From Parerythrobacter lacustris (GTDB lineage Bacteria > Pseudomonadota > Alphaproteobacteria > Sphingomonadales > Sphingomonadaceae), in the NCBI RefSeq assembly GCF_024626475.1, contig NZ_JANKHH010000004.1, forward strand, positions 62,001 through 126,000: 64,000 nucleotides of DNA, in the 5' to 3' direction. Positions within the stretch are counted from its first letter, which is position 1. The number at the start of each line of letters is the position of its first letter. This document shows positions 8,543-17,460 of this stretch, piece by piece. The notes beneath the pieces were generated by a model. The model was given only the letters and a program-made list of their open reading frames with translations, had not been told where the DNA came from and ran no database searches. The position numbers were made by a program, and so were the translations under genes.

Positions 8543-9070
8543 TTACCGTTCCCGCAGCCGCGGCATCAGCTCCACGAAATTGCACGGCCTGTTCCGGCTG
8601 TCGAGTTGTTCGGCGAGGATCCCGTCCCAGCCGTCCTTCACCGCGCCGTTCGAGCCGGGGAGGGCGAAGATGTAGGTTCCGCGCGCCAGCACGGCGAGGG
8701 CGCGGCTTTGTACCGTGCTGGTGCCGATGGTCGAATAGCTGATCATGCGGAACAGCTCGCCGAAGCCGGGGATGTCCTTGTCCTTCACCCGCTCGAGTGC
8801 TTCGGGGGTCACGTCGCGCCCGGTCAGGCCGGTGCCGCCGGTCGAGACGATAGCGTCCACGCCCGGATCGTCGATCCAGGTGTTGAGTCGCTGGACCAGC
8901 GTGTCGGCATCGTCGCGCTCGATCGCGCGGGCGGCAAGCTTGTGCCCCGCTGTCTTGATCCGTTCGGCGAGGATATCGCCCGAGGTGTCGTCGGCAGCGG
9001 TGCGGGTGTCGGAAACGGTGAGCAGGGCGATGTTGATCGGCTTGAACTTCCGCGCGGGGTCTATCGCCAT
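8543..9070 (-). CDS. moaB: molybdenum cofactor biosynthesis protein B (MoaB/MogA family)
   Basis: A 175-residue molybdopterin-binding domain protein expected to adenylylate or bind molybdopterin during molybdenum cofactor synthesis in the cytoplasm. Family motifs are ALLTVSDTR at residues 15-23, STGGTGLTGRD near 80-90, PGFGELFR near 105, IGTSTVQSRA near 118 and FALPGSNGAV near 138. It is the last gene of a minus-strand run: UDG-like, lytic transglycosylase, moaB, with a 10-base gap from the transglycosylase. No other molybdenum cofactor gene is in the window. Confidence 0.93.
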   Translation of the reverse strand: MAIDPARKFKPINIALLTVSDTRTAADDTSGDILAERIKTAGHKLAARAIERDDADTLVQRLNTWIDDPGVDAIVSTGGTGLTGRDVTPEALERVKDKDIPGFGELFRMISYSTIGTSTVQSRALAVLARGTYIFALPGSNGAVKDGWDGILAEQLDSRNRPCNFVELMPRLRER

Positions 9071-9080
9071 CGCTTGCCCG

Positions 9081-10850
9081 TCAGTCGCGCCGCGTCAGGC
9101 GCACGCCGCCGCCGCCGCTGAGTTCGGGGAAGGTCGGCCACATGCCCTGCGCCAGTGCCTCGCGGGTGGGCGAAGCGCCGCCCGCCTGCCGCTCGTACAT
9201 CCAGTAGTTGCGCATCACGATGGCGACATATCCGCGCGTCTCCCAATAGGGGATGCTCTCCATATAGAGCAGCGCGTCGCCCTGGTCGTTGACCTCGGTG
9301 TTCCACCGCGTGATCGGGCTGAGGCCGGCGTTGTAGGCGGCCATGATCTTGGGCAGCAGCCCGCCGGTGGCACTGCTGTCGCGCAGCATGGCAAGATGCT
9401 CCTGCCCGAACGCAAGGTTGACCTCGGGATTGTTGAGATCGCTGGCATTGCCCGCGACGCCCAGCTTGCCGGCATGGTCGCGCGCGGCGGCGGGCATGAT
9501 CTGCATAAGCCCGCGCGCGCCGGCGGGGCTGACCACGGCGGCGCGGAAGTTCGATTCCTGCAGCGTGTGGGCATAGGCGAGCGCGGGGTCGACCTTCCAC
9601 CCGTTGACCGGCACCCAGCGTGGTGCGGGATAGCGCAACGAGGGTTCGGACTGCGCACCGCGCGGGGCGTTGTGCGCCATCCACAGCTGGGTCGAGGGCA
9701 GGCCGAGCTCGCGCGCAAGGCGCGAGAGTTCGTCATACTGCGATGGATCGCCGATCCGCGCCTGGTGGCGCAGGACTTCGTCGGCGAGATCGCTGCGGCC
9801 GATCTCGGACAGCGCGACCGCGGTGCGGACATTGGGGACATTGCGCAGGTCCTGCCAGTCGGCCTGGTTGAAGTCGGCCGTCTGGCGTTCGCGCGGAGGT
9901 TTCTGGCCCAGCTGCTCGAGTGCGAGCATGCCGTAGAGCGTCTCGTCCATCCGCGCTGCACCGCGCAGCAGCTCGGCGGATTTTTCCGGCTGGCGGCAGC
10001 GGGTCAGCGCGCGGCTTGCCCAGTAGTAACCGGCGGCGGACAGTTCGGGGTTGACCGCGCGCTGGCCGGCCCGCTCGAAATGGGTCGCGGCGGTGTCGCA
10101 ATCATTGAGCCGCCAGGCAGAGAGGCCGGCGACCCAGTCGCCTTCCGCCACCCATGCGCCCGAACCTTCGCCCACGGTGCGAGCCATGCCAAGCGCGGCG
10201 GCATCCTGGTTCTCGATGTAATAGCTCCAGGCGACGCGCTGGCGCCATTCGGCGCGCGCTTCGGCGCTGAGCTGCGCGTCGATCCCGTCGAGCAGCAGCC
10301 GCGCGCCCTCGGGGTCGTCGTTCTTGATATGATCGAGGATACCGCTGCGGATCGAGGAGGGCATCGAGCCGTCCTCGACGCTGCGCGGCAGGATGCGCTT
10401 GGACGCATACCCCTGACTGACGAATGCCTGCTGTCCCGGCACGGGGTAATAGGCGTCGAGCCCGCGCTTCTGGCCGAGAGTCACCAGCTTCTCGCTGTGC
10501 GGCAGGTCGGTCCCGGCGGAAAGCCAGGTGCGGACCTGCTCGGCCTCGACCTTCGGACTGCCAGCGTGGAGGTAGAATTCGGCCAGCGCGACCTGGTGCA
10601 GCGGGCCGTCTGTGCGCTGCTCGAGCAGTGTCTGGACCTCGGCCCACTTCTCCCGGTCGATCGCGGTGAACAGCTGGCGGTAATACTCCTTCTCGGCGTT
10701 CGAGAGGAGTTCCGGCACATTGGTCGAGGTGGCGCGGGCGCGGAAATAGTCGGCGGCGGAGGAATTGGCGAGGGCGGGAGTGGCTGTGGCGGCGCCCGTG
10801 GCAGCAAGCGCCAGAGCCAGGGCCATGCGTACGGGGCGGGTTCTTGTCAC
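9081..10850 (-). CDS. soluble lytic murein transglycosylase (Slt-type)
   Basis: A 589-residue periplasmic enzyme that cleaves peptidoglycan glycan strands with anhydromuropeptide release. A signal peptide (TRTRPVR, then a hydrophobic run ending near TPALA, residue 28) is present from the GTG start at 10850, where GGAAGG precedes; the ATG eight codons in would lack the basic n-region. The middle is an alpha-helical superhelix. The SLT catalytic domain lies at about 440-570, with the acid residue in HTLQESNF and the motif GARGLMQIMP. The start lies one base from the stop of the upstream UDG-like gene, so they are likely co-transcribed. Confidence 0.93.
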   Translation of the reverse strand: MTRTRPVRMALALALAATGAATATPALANSSAADYFRARATSTNVPELLSNAEKEYYRQLFTAIDREKWAEVQTLLEQRTDGPLHQVALAEFYLHAGSPKVEAEQVRTWLSAGTDLPHSEKLVTLGQKRGLDAYYPVPGQQAFVSQGYASKRILPRSVEDGSMPSSIRSGILDHIKNDDPEGARLLLDGIDAQLSAEARAEWRQRVAWSYYIENQDAAALGMARTVGEGSGAWVAEGDWVAGLSAWRLNDCDTAATHFERAGQRAVNPELSAAGYYWASRALTRCRQPEKSAELLRGAARMDETLYGMLALEQLGQKPPRERQTADFNQADWQDLRNVPNVRTAVALSEIGRSDLADEVLRHQARIGDPSQYDELSRLARELGLPSTQLWMAHNAPRGAQSEPSLRYPAPRWVPVNGWKVDPALAYAHTLQESNFRAAVVSPAGARGLMQIMPAAARDHAGKLGVAGNASDLNNPEVNLAFGQEHLAMLRDSSATGGLLPKIMAAYNAGLSPITRWNTEVNDQGDALLYMESIPYWETRGYVAIVMRNYWMYERQAGGASPTREALAQGMWPTFPELSGGGGVRLTRRD

Positions 10851-10851
10851 G

Positions 10852-11613
10852 TCAGCCTTCCGTCCAATCGAGCCAGCGCTGCCACAACTGCTTGCGGCGG
10901 CCTGCCGAGCGCAGGAGTTCGCCGAGGGTTGGGGCAGCCATTAACGGCACGCTGACCCCGTCATGGTTAAAAACCCGTAAAGTGGCAGCAGCTTGCGCCG
11001 TATCGTGGCCCAAAAGCGGCAGAATGTTGCGCCCGAAGGCAATGATACGATTCGGGGCCGCAAGCGCGACGTGATGCGCAAGCAGATCGCCCAGCCCATC
11101 GGCCTTGAGCCGGTCCCACTCGGGCAGCGGGGTATGGCGAGGGAGAGCAGCAGCGAGATAGGTCTGGTTCGTGCCAAGACCCGCTGCTGCGAGGAACCCT
11201 GCGAGCAGCTTGCCTTCGGGTCCGGACATCAAGGTCTCGCGGTCCACCTCTTCTGGTTCGGGCACCACGACCATCAGTTCCGCGCCCGCAAGTCCGCGTG
11301 GGGCGATGCGCGGGAAGCTGCCCCCAGCGTCGAGCGTGTCCGATTCGAGCCACCAGCGATGGAAGGCGGAAAGGTCCGTCGGCCAGCCCGCCCGCTCGCC
11401 GCCGATCGCGACGCGCGGCTTGTCGGGCACAAGCGCGCGGCGCTGCGGCTGGGTGGCGGAAGGTACGGGGGCAGGTGCCGTCGCCTCCGCTTCGGGCGTG
11501 GCGAGCCAGTCCGTAACGTCATCGGCGAAGTCCGTATCGACCCCGGCCAGCCGCCACCAGTCGAGCGCGGCCTCGAATTCCTGCATCAGTGGGGGGGATT
11601 GCCGCTCGTCCAT
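10852..11613 (-). CDS. uracil-DNA-glycosylase-superfamily-like protein, probably catalytically degenerate
   Basis: A 253-residue protein starting MDERQSPP. After an Ala/Pro-rich linker (about 45-65) there is a Rossmann-like region with LMVVVPEPEEVDRE near 115, GKLLAGFLAAAGLG near 137 and NRIIAFGRNILPLLG near 195. This order resembles family 4/5 uracil-DNA glycosylases. However, the usual GE-x-PG motif reads VPEPEE, the HPS-like motif near the C-terminus reads AAPTLGELL, and no Fe-S cysteines are visible. I therefore infer a structural homologue rather than an active glycosylase. It heads the operon with slt and moaB. Its start is 100 bases from the divergent ETF-QO gene. Confidence 0.65.
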   Translation of the reverse strand: MDERQSPPLMQEFEAALDWWRLAGVDTDFADDVTDWLATPEAEATAPAPVPSATQPQRRALVPDKPRVAIGGERAGWPTDLSAFHRWWLESDTLDAGGSFPRIAPRGLAGAELMVVVPEPEEVDRETLMSGPEGKLLAGFLAAAGLGTNQTYLAAALPRHTPLPEWDRLKADGLGDLLAHHVALAAPNRIIAFGRNILPLLGHDTAQAAATLRVFNHDGVSVPLMAAPTLGELLRSAGRRKQLWQRWLDWTEG

Positions 11614-11713
11614 AGCTTGCAGCGGTCTTGACCTGTCGCGCCGCAGTATACAAGGCATTGCGGCAACTTCTGCGCGGGTGACACCGCGCCCGGCAACGAG
11701 GAAACGAGACGCA

Positions 11714-13375
11714 ATGAGCGGCGCAAACATCGAACGCGAGTCCATGCCCTGCGACGTGGTGATCGTCGGCGGAGGCCCGGCCGGCCTCGCCGCCGCGATC
11801 CGGCTGAAGCAGATCAATTCCGAGCTCGAAATCATCGTGCTTGAGAAAGGTTCGGAGATAGGCGCGCATATCCTGTCGGGCGCAGTGGTGGACCCCAAGG
11901 CGCTCGACGAACTGCTGCCCGACTGGCGCACACAGGGCTGCCCGATGGCGCAGACCCCGGTGACCGACAACTGGCACTGGGTGCTGTCGAAGGGCAAGAG
12001 CTACCCGATGCCGCATCTGATGATGCCGCCCTTCATGTCGAACAACGGCTGCTATACCGGCTCGCTCGGCAACCTCACCCGCTGGCTGGCCGAGCAGGCC
12101 GAAGGGCTGGGGGTGATGGTGTTCCCCGGCTTCCCCGCAGCAGAAGTGATCATCGACGAGAACGGCGCGGTGGCAGGCGTGATCACGCAGGATATGGGCG
12201 TCGCCGCCGACGGCAGCCACAAGGGCGATTTCCAGCCGGGGATGGAGATCCACGCGAAGTATACCCTTTTCGCCGAGGGCGCGCGCGGCAACCTCACCAA
12301 GCGGATGAAGGCAAAGTTCGACCTCGAGGCCGACTGCCAGCCGCAGGTCTACGGGCTCGGGATCAAGGAACTGTGGGACATTGATCCAGAGAAGCACGTG
12401 CCGGGACGGGTGATCCACACTCAGGGCTGGCCGCTGTCCGAAAGCGACACTTGGGGCGGGGGCTTCCTCTACCACCAGGCCAACGGCCAGGTCGCCTTGG
12501 GCTTCGTCACGGCGCTCGACTACAAGAACCCCTATGTCGCGCCGTTCCAGGAATTCCAGCGCTGGAAGCAGCACCCGGCGATCCGCGAATATCTCGAAGG
12601 CGGCACCCGCGTCGCCTATGGCGCGCGCGCGATCAACGAGGGCGGCTGGCAGAGCGTGCCGAAGCTCGCCTTCCCCGGCGGCGCGCTGATCGGCTGCGCG
12701 GCGGGCTTCGTCAACGTGCCCCGGATCAAGGGCAGCCACACCGCGATGAAGAGCGGGATGCTGGCGGCGGAAAGTGTCGCAGCCGCGATCGCGGCGGGCG
12801 CGGAAAAGACCGAGCTGATGGATTACGATGCGGCGGTGCGCGAGAGCTGGATCGCCAAGGAACTGAAGCAGGTGCAGAACGCCCAGCCGATCATCGCCAA
12901 GTTCGGCGGCGATGTCGGCACCGTGCTCGCGGGGATCGACATGTGGATGCGCCAGCTGAAGATCGGCCTGCCGATCAGCATGAAGCACCACCGCGATTAC
13001 GAGGAGCTCCAGCGCGCCGACCTCCACCAGCCGATCGCCTATCCCAAGCCCGACGGCAAGATCAGCTTCGACCGGCTGACCAGCGTGGCCTTCAGCTTTA
13101 CCAACCACGCGGAAGACCAGCCATGCCACCTGATCCTCAAGGATCGCGCGCTGCAGAAGGAAAGCGAGCTGAAAGTCTTCGCCGGCCCCTCGACTCGCTA
13201 TTGCCCCGCCGGGGTCTACGAATGGCTGACCGACGAGGATACGGGCGAGGCTCGGTTCCAGATCAACAGCCAGAACTGCGTCCACTGCAAGACCTGCGAC
13301 ATCAAGGACCCCAACCAGAACATCGAATGGGTGACGCCGGAAGGCGGCGGCGGGCCGAATTATCCGAATATGTGA
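11714..13375 (+). CDS. electron transfer flavoprotein-ubiquinone oxidoreductase
   Basis: A 553-residue inner-membrane-associated enzyme passing electrons from ETF to ubiquinone, linking fatty-acid and amino-acid oxidation to respiration. The FAD-binding motif VVIVGGGPAGLAAA is at residues 16-29. The family segment KGSEIGAHILSGAVVDP follows. The C-terminal 4Fe-4S ligand region is NCVHCKTCDIKDPNQNIEW, with an earlier cysteine in YCPAGVYEW. The ATG at 11714 sits after GAGGAAACGAGA. Length matches bacterial ETF-QO. It runs parallel to the next gene with a 15-base gap. Confidence 0.95.
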   Translation: MSGANIERESMPCDVVIVGGGPAGLAAAIRLKQINSELEIIVLEKGSEIGAHILSGAVVDPKALDELLPDWRTQGCPMAQTPVTDNWHWVLSKGKSYPMPHLMMPPFMSNNGCYTGSLGNLTRWLAEQAEGLGVMVFPGFPAAEVIIDENGAVAGVITQDMGVAADGSHKGDFQPGMEIHAKYTLFAEGARGNLTKRMKAKFDLEADCQPQVYGLGIKELWDIDPEKHVPGRVIHTQGWPLSESDTWGGGFLYHQANGQVALGFVTALDYKNPYVAPFQEFQRWKQHPAIREYLEGGTRVAYGARAINEGGWQSVPKLAFPGGALIGCAAGFVNVPRIKGSHTAMKSGMLAAESVAAAIAAGAEKTELMDYDAAVRESWIAKELKQVQNAQPIIAKFGGDVGTVLAGIDMWMRQLKIGLPISMKHHRDYEELQRADLHQPIAYPKPDGKISFDRLTSVAFSFTNHAEDQPCHLILKDRALQKESELKVFAGPSTRYCPAGVYEWLTDEDTGEARFQINSQNCVHCKTCDIKDPNQNIEWVTPEGGGGPNYPNM

Positions 13376-13390
13376 GGAGGAGGGGCGGGA

Positions 13391-13900
13391 TTGTCGCGAC
13401 CAGACCTGTTGATTCCCTACGAATGGCCCCGAAGGCCGCGTAAAGAGCTGATCCTGCCTTCAGCGCCCGGAGTTTATGCGCTTTTCCTTCGGGATGGCGC
13501 TAAGCTTCCTGTGATTGACCCGCCCACTGATAGGCTCATTTATATCGGGCTGGGTAAATCGCTTGCCCGGCGTTGCCATTTTCGCGGTCGAACCGAAGGT
13601 CACTCACCTCGGCGCAGTCTCGCCGCACTCGTGTGCAACGAGCTCAAGCTCAAGCCGTTTTTGGGAGCGAACGGAAACTATAAATTTGATCAGGAAGGGG
13701 AGCGCCGTCTTGATGAATGGATGCATCGTAACCTTCTAATGGCGTTTGCCCTAACTGATGACTTGGAACGTGTAGAAGGCGAGTTAATTGTGAGATTTGC
13801 GCCTCCGCTCAATTTGAACAAATGCGCGCAGTCGCCAAGCCATCGAGCGGTCTCTTCGCTTCGTGCTTCCTTGCTTGAACGCGCGAGAAATCAGGCGTGA
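13391..13900 (+). CDS. GIY-YIG-nuclease-like protein
   Basis: A 169-residue protein with APGVYALFL near 27-35 and RLIYIGLGKSLARR near 47-60, which correspond to the two beta strands and the arginine helix of a GIY-YIG domain; a glutamate follows near the end (RVEGELIVRFAPPLNLN). It starts with TTG after an excellent GAGGAGGAGGGG. Base composition is visibly lower in GC than the flanking ETF-QO and ispE, which hints at transfer. The role is unknown; stand-alone GIY-YIG proteins often act in defence or repair, but nothing here shows that. Confidence 0.7.
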   Translation: MSRPDLLIPYEWPRRPRKELILPSAPGVYALFLRDGAKLPVIDPPTDRLIYIGLGKSLARRCHFRGRTEGHSPRRSLAALVCNELKLKPFLGANGNYKFDQEGERRLDEWMHRNLLMAFALTDDLERVEGELIVRFAPPLNLNKCAQSPSHRAVSSLRASLLERARNQA

Positions 13901-13931
13901 AGCCTGCGGTATCTTTAGTCAGAGCCACCTG

Positions 13932-14840
13932 ATGCGCGAAACCGCCTACGCCAAGATCAACCTCGCGCTGCATGTCCGCAGGCGGCGGGAGGATGGGTAT
14001 CACGAGCTTGAGACCTTGTTCGCCTTTGTCGATGCCGGCGATGTGCTGAGCGCGCGGCCTGCTGCGCAGGACAGCCTGCATGTGGTGGGTGAATTTTCGG
14101 GCGCGCTGCATCCTGCCCCCCTCCCCACGGGGGAGAAGTTGGGGGTGGGAGGGCTGCGGTCTGACTATCAGGCCGAAGCAAGCCCCCCTCCCGACCTCCC
14201 CCCTCACGGGGGGAGGGGATTTGGCGCGCTCGACAATCTCGTCGGCCGTGCGCTCAATGCCCTCCCGCGCCCACAAGGGCTCGCGGTCACGCTCGAGAAA
14301 AATCTCCCCGTCGCGGCGGGCCTGGGCGGCGGATCGGCGGATGCGGGGGCGGTGTTCCGGATGGTCGAGGCGCTGCATGGCCTGCCCGAAGACTGGCCAG
14401 CTCGCGCGGCCAAGCTCGGCGCGGATGTCCCCGCCTGCGTGCTCAGCCGCACCCATATCGGGCTTGGCACCGGCACCGAGCAGGTCGAGGTCGAGGACGA
14501 TCTCGCCGGGACCCCGGTTTTGCTGGTCAATCCGAGGGTGCCGCTCTCGACCGGGCCGGTGTTCAAGGCGTGGGACGGGAAAGATCGCGGCGCGCTCCCC
14601 GATGGTCCGGCGAGCCGGATCGCGAGGGATGGGCGCAACGACCTCGAAGCACCCGCAATCTCGCACTGCCCGGTGATCGCCAAAGTGCTGGCGGCGCTGC
14701 AAGCCACCAACCCGTGGCTCGCCCGTATGTCCGGCTCGGGCGCGACCTGCTTTGCGCTTTACGACACGCCTGAGGCGCGCGACGCCGCGCAAGCCGCCGT
14801 GCCGCGCGAATGGTGGACAATGCTGGGCGCGCTGCGATGA
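13932..14840 (+). CDS. ispE: 4-diphosphocytidyl-2-C-methyl-D-erythritol kinase
   Basis: Phosphorylates CDP-methylerythritol in the MEP isoprenoid pathway. The GHMP-kinase signature is PVAAGLGGGSADAGAVF near residues 129-145; the N-terminal ETAYAKINLALHV and the C-terminal ARMSGSGATCFALYD are typical. It is 302 residues, longer than the usual 280-290, because residues 61-96 are encoded by a palindromic repeat (14113-14218) inserted without breaking the frame. They give a Pro/Gly-rich segment (LPTGEKLGVGG...SPPPDLPPHGGRG). The insert replaces a surface loop in the first half of the fold, so the enzyme may still work, as the rest is intact. The ATG at 13932 matches the family start. Confidence 0.93.
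   Translation: MRETAYAKINLALHVRRRREDGYHELETLFAFVDAGDVLSARPAAQDSLHVVGEFSGALHPAPLPTGEKLGVGGLRSDYQAEASPPPDLPPHGGRGFGALDNLVGRALNALPRPQGLAVTLEKNLPVAAGLGGGSADAGAVFRMVEALHGLPEDWPARAAKLGADVPACVLSRTHIGLGTGTEQVEVEDDLAGTPVLLVNPRVPLSTGPVFKAWDGKDRGALPDGPASRIARDGRNDLEAPAISHCPVIAKVLAALQATNPWLARMSGSGATCFALYDTPEARDAAQAAVPREWWTMLGALR
14113..14218. repeat. palindromic repeat inserted in frame inside ispE
   Basis: A left arm with CTCCCCACGGGGGAGAAG and GGGGGTGGGAGGGCT (to 14155) and a right arm from 14180 with AGCCCCCCTCCC and CTCACGGGGGGAGGGG are imperfect reverse complements around a 24-base centre. The style is that of the dispersed intergenic repeats of these genomes, but this copy lies inside a conserved gene and is translated, adding about 36 residues. 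Confidence 0.75.
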
Positions 14841-14857
14841 GCCAACCTTGCCGACTC

Positions 14858-14924
14858 CCGTTCGTGCTGAGCCTGTCGAAGCACACGCTGCGCGCCTGCC
14901 CTTCGACAGGCTCAGGGCGAACGG
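14858..14924. repeat. REP-type palindrome between ispE and the next gene
   Basis: The arms at 14858-14881 and 14901-14924 match as reverse complements with two mismatches (GAGCCTGTCGAAG against CTTCGACAGGCTC). This is the widely dispersed proteobacterial REP sequence. Its right end abuts GGAGG (14923-14927), which serves as the ribosome binding site of the next gene. Confidence 0.85.
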
Positions 14925-14934
14925 AGGTTGGAGC

Positions 14935-15663
14935 GTGAGCGAGGCCTATCGCATCCTCGGCACACCGCGTGCGGGCGGAATTCTGATCGTCGCCGACCAT
15001 GCGTCCAATCGTGTGCCGGAGGATATCGATCTCGGCATCGATCCAACGTTGCTCGACCAGCACATCGCAATAGATATCGGAGTGGCGGAGGTCGCCGAAT
15101 TTCTAGTCCGCGAAACCGGCTGCGCCGCTTTCCTAGGCAATGTCAGCCGCCTGGTGTGCGACTTCAACCGCGACGAAGACCAGCCGGGCACCATTCCCGC
15201 AACCAGTGACGGGCATGCGATCCCCGGCAATGAGCTGTGTGACACCGCGCGCGAAGCGCGGCTGGCCCGGTTCTTCTTTCCCTATCACAACGCGCTGGCG
15301 GCCTTGCTGGCGGAGCATCCCCCCGCGCTGATCCTGTCGCTGTACAGCTTCACTCCGCGGCTTGCCAGCAGCGATGAGCCGCGTCCGTGGCACTGCGGGG
15401 TGCTCTACAACGAAGACGAGCGCGCGGCGCGGTTGGCGATCCCGCTGATCGAGCAGAGGGGCATGATCGTCGGCGACCAGCTGCCCTATTCTGGCAAGCT
15501 GCTCAACGCCACGATGAACCGCCATGCCGAGGCGAACGGTCACCCCTATTTCGGGCTGGAGGTGCGGCAGGACCTGATCGGCGATGCAGTCGGGCAAGCT
15601 CGCTGGGCCGCGCTCATCGCACCGGTTCTCGATCGGGTCGTGCAGCAGTTGCAGCACGGCTAG
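14935..15663 (+). CDS. N-formylglutamate amidohydrolase-family protein
   Basis: A 242-residue protein of the N-formylglutamate deformylase-like family, expected to hydrolyse an N-acyl amino acid using a metal. Features are ILIVADHASNRVPED near residues 17-31, VCDFNRDEDQPG near 77-88, HNALAALLAEHPPALILSLYSFTP near 118-141 and LEVRQDLI near 206. The GTG at 14935, with GGAGG seven bases upstream, is preferred: the longer frame would translate the REP palindrome. True substrate is unknown; such proteins are often annotated generically. No histidine-utilisation genes are near. Confidence 0.85.
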   Translation: MSEAYRILGTPRAGGILIVADHASNRVPEDIDLGIDPTLLDQHIAIDIGVAEVAEFLVRETGCAAFLGNVSRLVCDFNRDEDQPGTIPATSDGHAIPGNELCDTAREARLARFFFPYHNALAALLAEHPPALILSLYSFTPRLASSDEPRPWHCGVLYNEDERAARLAIPLIEQRGMIVGDQLPYSGKLLNATMNRHAEANGHPYFGLEVRQDLIGDAVGQARWAALIAPVLDRVVQQLQHG

Positions 15664-15738
15664 GGCGGGCCAAAGTTCGTCTCGCTTGACCGGGCCGAGC
15701 ATCGCCGCGATGGCAAGGCGACACACCGAGAGGGGCCA

Positions 15739-17460
15739 ATGACCGCCAAGTTCGACAAATCCCGCCTGCCAAGCCGCCACGTTTCGGTCGGCCCGGAGCG
15801 CGCGCCGCACCGTTCCTATTATTATGCGATGGGGCTCACCGAGGAGGAGATTGCGCGCCCGTTCGTCGGCATCGCAAGCGCGGGCAATGACAGCGCGCCG
15901 TGCAACACCACGCTCGATGCGCAGGCGGATATCTGCCGCCAGGGAGTGAACGAGGCGGGCGGGATGCCGCGCCGCTTCAACACTATCACCGTAACCGACG
16001 GTATCGCGATGGGCCATCAGGGCATGAAGAGCTCGCTGGTCAGCCGCGAGGTGATCGCCGATTCGGTCGAGCTGTCGGTGCGCGGGCATTGCTATGACGC
16101 GCTGGTTGGCTTTGCCGGTTGCGACAAGAGCCTGCCCGGCATGATGATGGCGATGCTGCGGCTCAATGTGCCGTCGATCTTCGTCTATGGCGGCTCGATC
16201 CTGCCGGGCAGTTTCCACGGCAAGGACGTGACGGTGGTCGATGTGTTCGAGGCTGTCGGCCAGCATGCGGCGGGCAATTGCCCCCTGCAGGAGCTGATCG
16301 CGCTGGAGAAGGTCGCCTGCCCCGGCCACGGTGCCTGCGGCGGCCAGTTTACCGCCAACACCATGGCCTGCGTCGGCGAGGCAATCGGATTGTCCTTGCC
16401 GAACAGCAATATGACCCCCGCACCTTACAGGTCGCGTGAGGAAATCGCAGTGACAGCGGGGCGACAGGTGATGGCGCTGCTGGAGCGCAATCTCCGCCCA
16501 CGCGATATCTGCACCCGCGCAGCGTTCGAGAATGCCGCCCGGGTTGTGGCGGCGACGGGCGGCTCGACAAACGCCGCGCTCCACCTTCCCGCCATGGCGA
16601 ACGAATGCGGGATCGAGTTCGACCTGTTCGACGTCGCTGAGATATTCAAATCAACACCTTACATCGCGGATTTGAAGCCGGGCGGGAAGTATGTTGCCAA
16701 GGACATGCACGAGGCGGGCGGAGTCTATATGGCGATGAAGACGCTGCTCGACGGAAGTTTCCTCGATCCTGAGCCGCTGACTGTTACCGGCAAGTCGATC
16801 GGCGAGAACCTCGAAGAGATCACATGGAACCCCGACCAGAAGGTGTTCTACGATGTGAAGACCCCGATCACTCCCACCGGCGGTGTGGTCGGCCTGAAAG
16901 GCTCGCTCGCGCCCGACGGGGCGATCGTCAAGGTCGCGGGGATGGAACGACTCCGGTTCAGCGGCCCCGCGCGGGTGTTCGATTGCGAGGAGGAAGCCTT
17001 CGCCGCGGTCGAGCGGCGCGATATCGCCGAGGGCTGCGTGATCGTGATTCGCTACGAAGGGCCGAAGGGCGGTCCCGGCATGCGCGAGATGCTCTCGACC
17101 ACCGCCGCGCTTTACGGCCAGGGCATGGGCGAGAAGGTCGCGCTGATTACCGACGGGCGGTTTTCCGGCGCGACGCGCGGCTTCTGCATCGGTCATGTCG
17201 GCCCTGAAGCCGCCGATGGCGGGCCGATCGCGCTGGTTGAGGATGGCGATACAATCACCATCGACGCCGTCGTGGGCACGATCGAGCTCGAGGTTTCCGA
17301 AAATGTGCTGGCCGAGCGGCGCAAGGCGTGGCAGCCGCGCGCGAACGACTACCAGTCGGGCGCGCTGTGGCGCTATGCCCAGAACGTCGGCCCCGCGAGC
17401 GGCGGCGCGGTAACGCACCCGGGTGCGCGGACGGAAAAGCATGTCTTTGCGGATATCTAG
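15739..17460 (+). CDS. ilvD: dihydroxy-acid dehydratase
   Basis: Converts 2,3-dihydroxy-3-methylbutanoate (or the methylpentanoate) to the 2-oxo acid in valine, leucine and isoleucine synthesis. It has 573 residues, the shorter IlvD/Edd type. Cluster cysteines are in [11 protein letters not shown] near residue 54, [12 protein letters not shown] near 127 and [14 protein letters not shown] near 198. The C-terminal [22 protein letters not shown] motif (split here by the family as DGRFSG and GHVGPEA) is intact. Its last 20 bases overlap the start of a lipoprotein gene in another frame, beginning a tightly packed four-gene run. Confidence 0.96.
   Translation: MTAKFDKSRLPSRHVSVGPERAPHRSYYYAMGLTEEEIARPFVGIASAGNDSAPCNTTLDAQADICRQGVNEAGGMPRRFNTITVTDGIAMGHQGMKSSLVSREVIADSVELSVRGHCYDALVGFAGCDKSLPGMMMAMLRLNVPSIFVYGGSILPGSFHGKDVTVVDVFEAVGQHAAGNCPLQELIALEKVACPGHGACGGQFTANTMACVGEAIGLSLPNSNMTPAPYRSREEIAVTAGRQVMALLERNLRPRDICTRAAFENAARVVAATGGSTNAALHLPAMANECGIEFDLFDVAEIFKSTPYIADLKPGGKYVAKDMHEAGGVYMAMKTLLDGSFLDPEPLTVTGKSIGENLEEITWNPDQKVFYDVKTPITPTGGVVGLKGSLAPDGAIVKVAGMERLRFSGPARVFDCEEEAFAAVERRDIAEGCVIVIRYEGPKGGPGMREMLSTTAALYGQGMGEKVALITDGRFSGATRGFCIGHVGPEAADGGPIALVEDGDTITIDAVVGTIELEVSENVLAERRKAWQPRANDYQSGALWRYAQNVGPASGGAVTHPGARTEKHVFADI

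Noticed and set aside
11519-13285. 588-codon minus-strand frame opposite ETF-QO
   Set aside because: Shadow frame of the strongly supported ETF-QO gene.
14752-14934. Longer start for the N-formylglutamate amidohydrolase-like protein
   Set aside because: It would translate the end of ispE out of frame and the REP palindrome; GTG 14935 has a proper ribosome binding site and matches the family.
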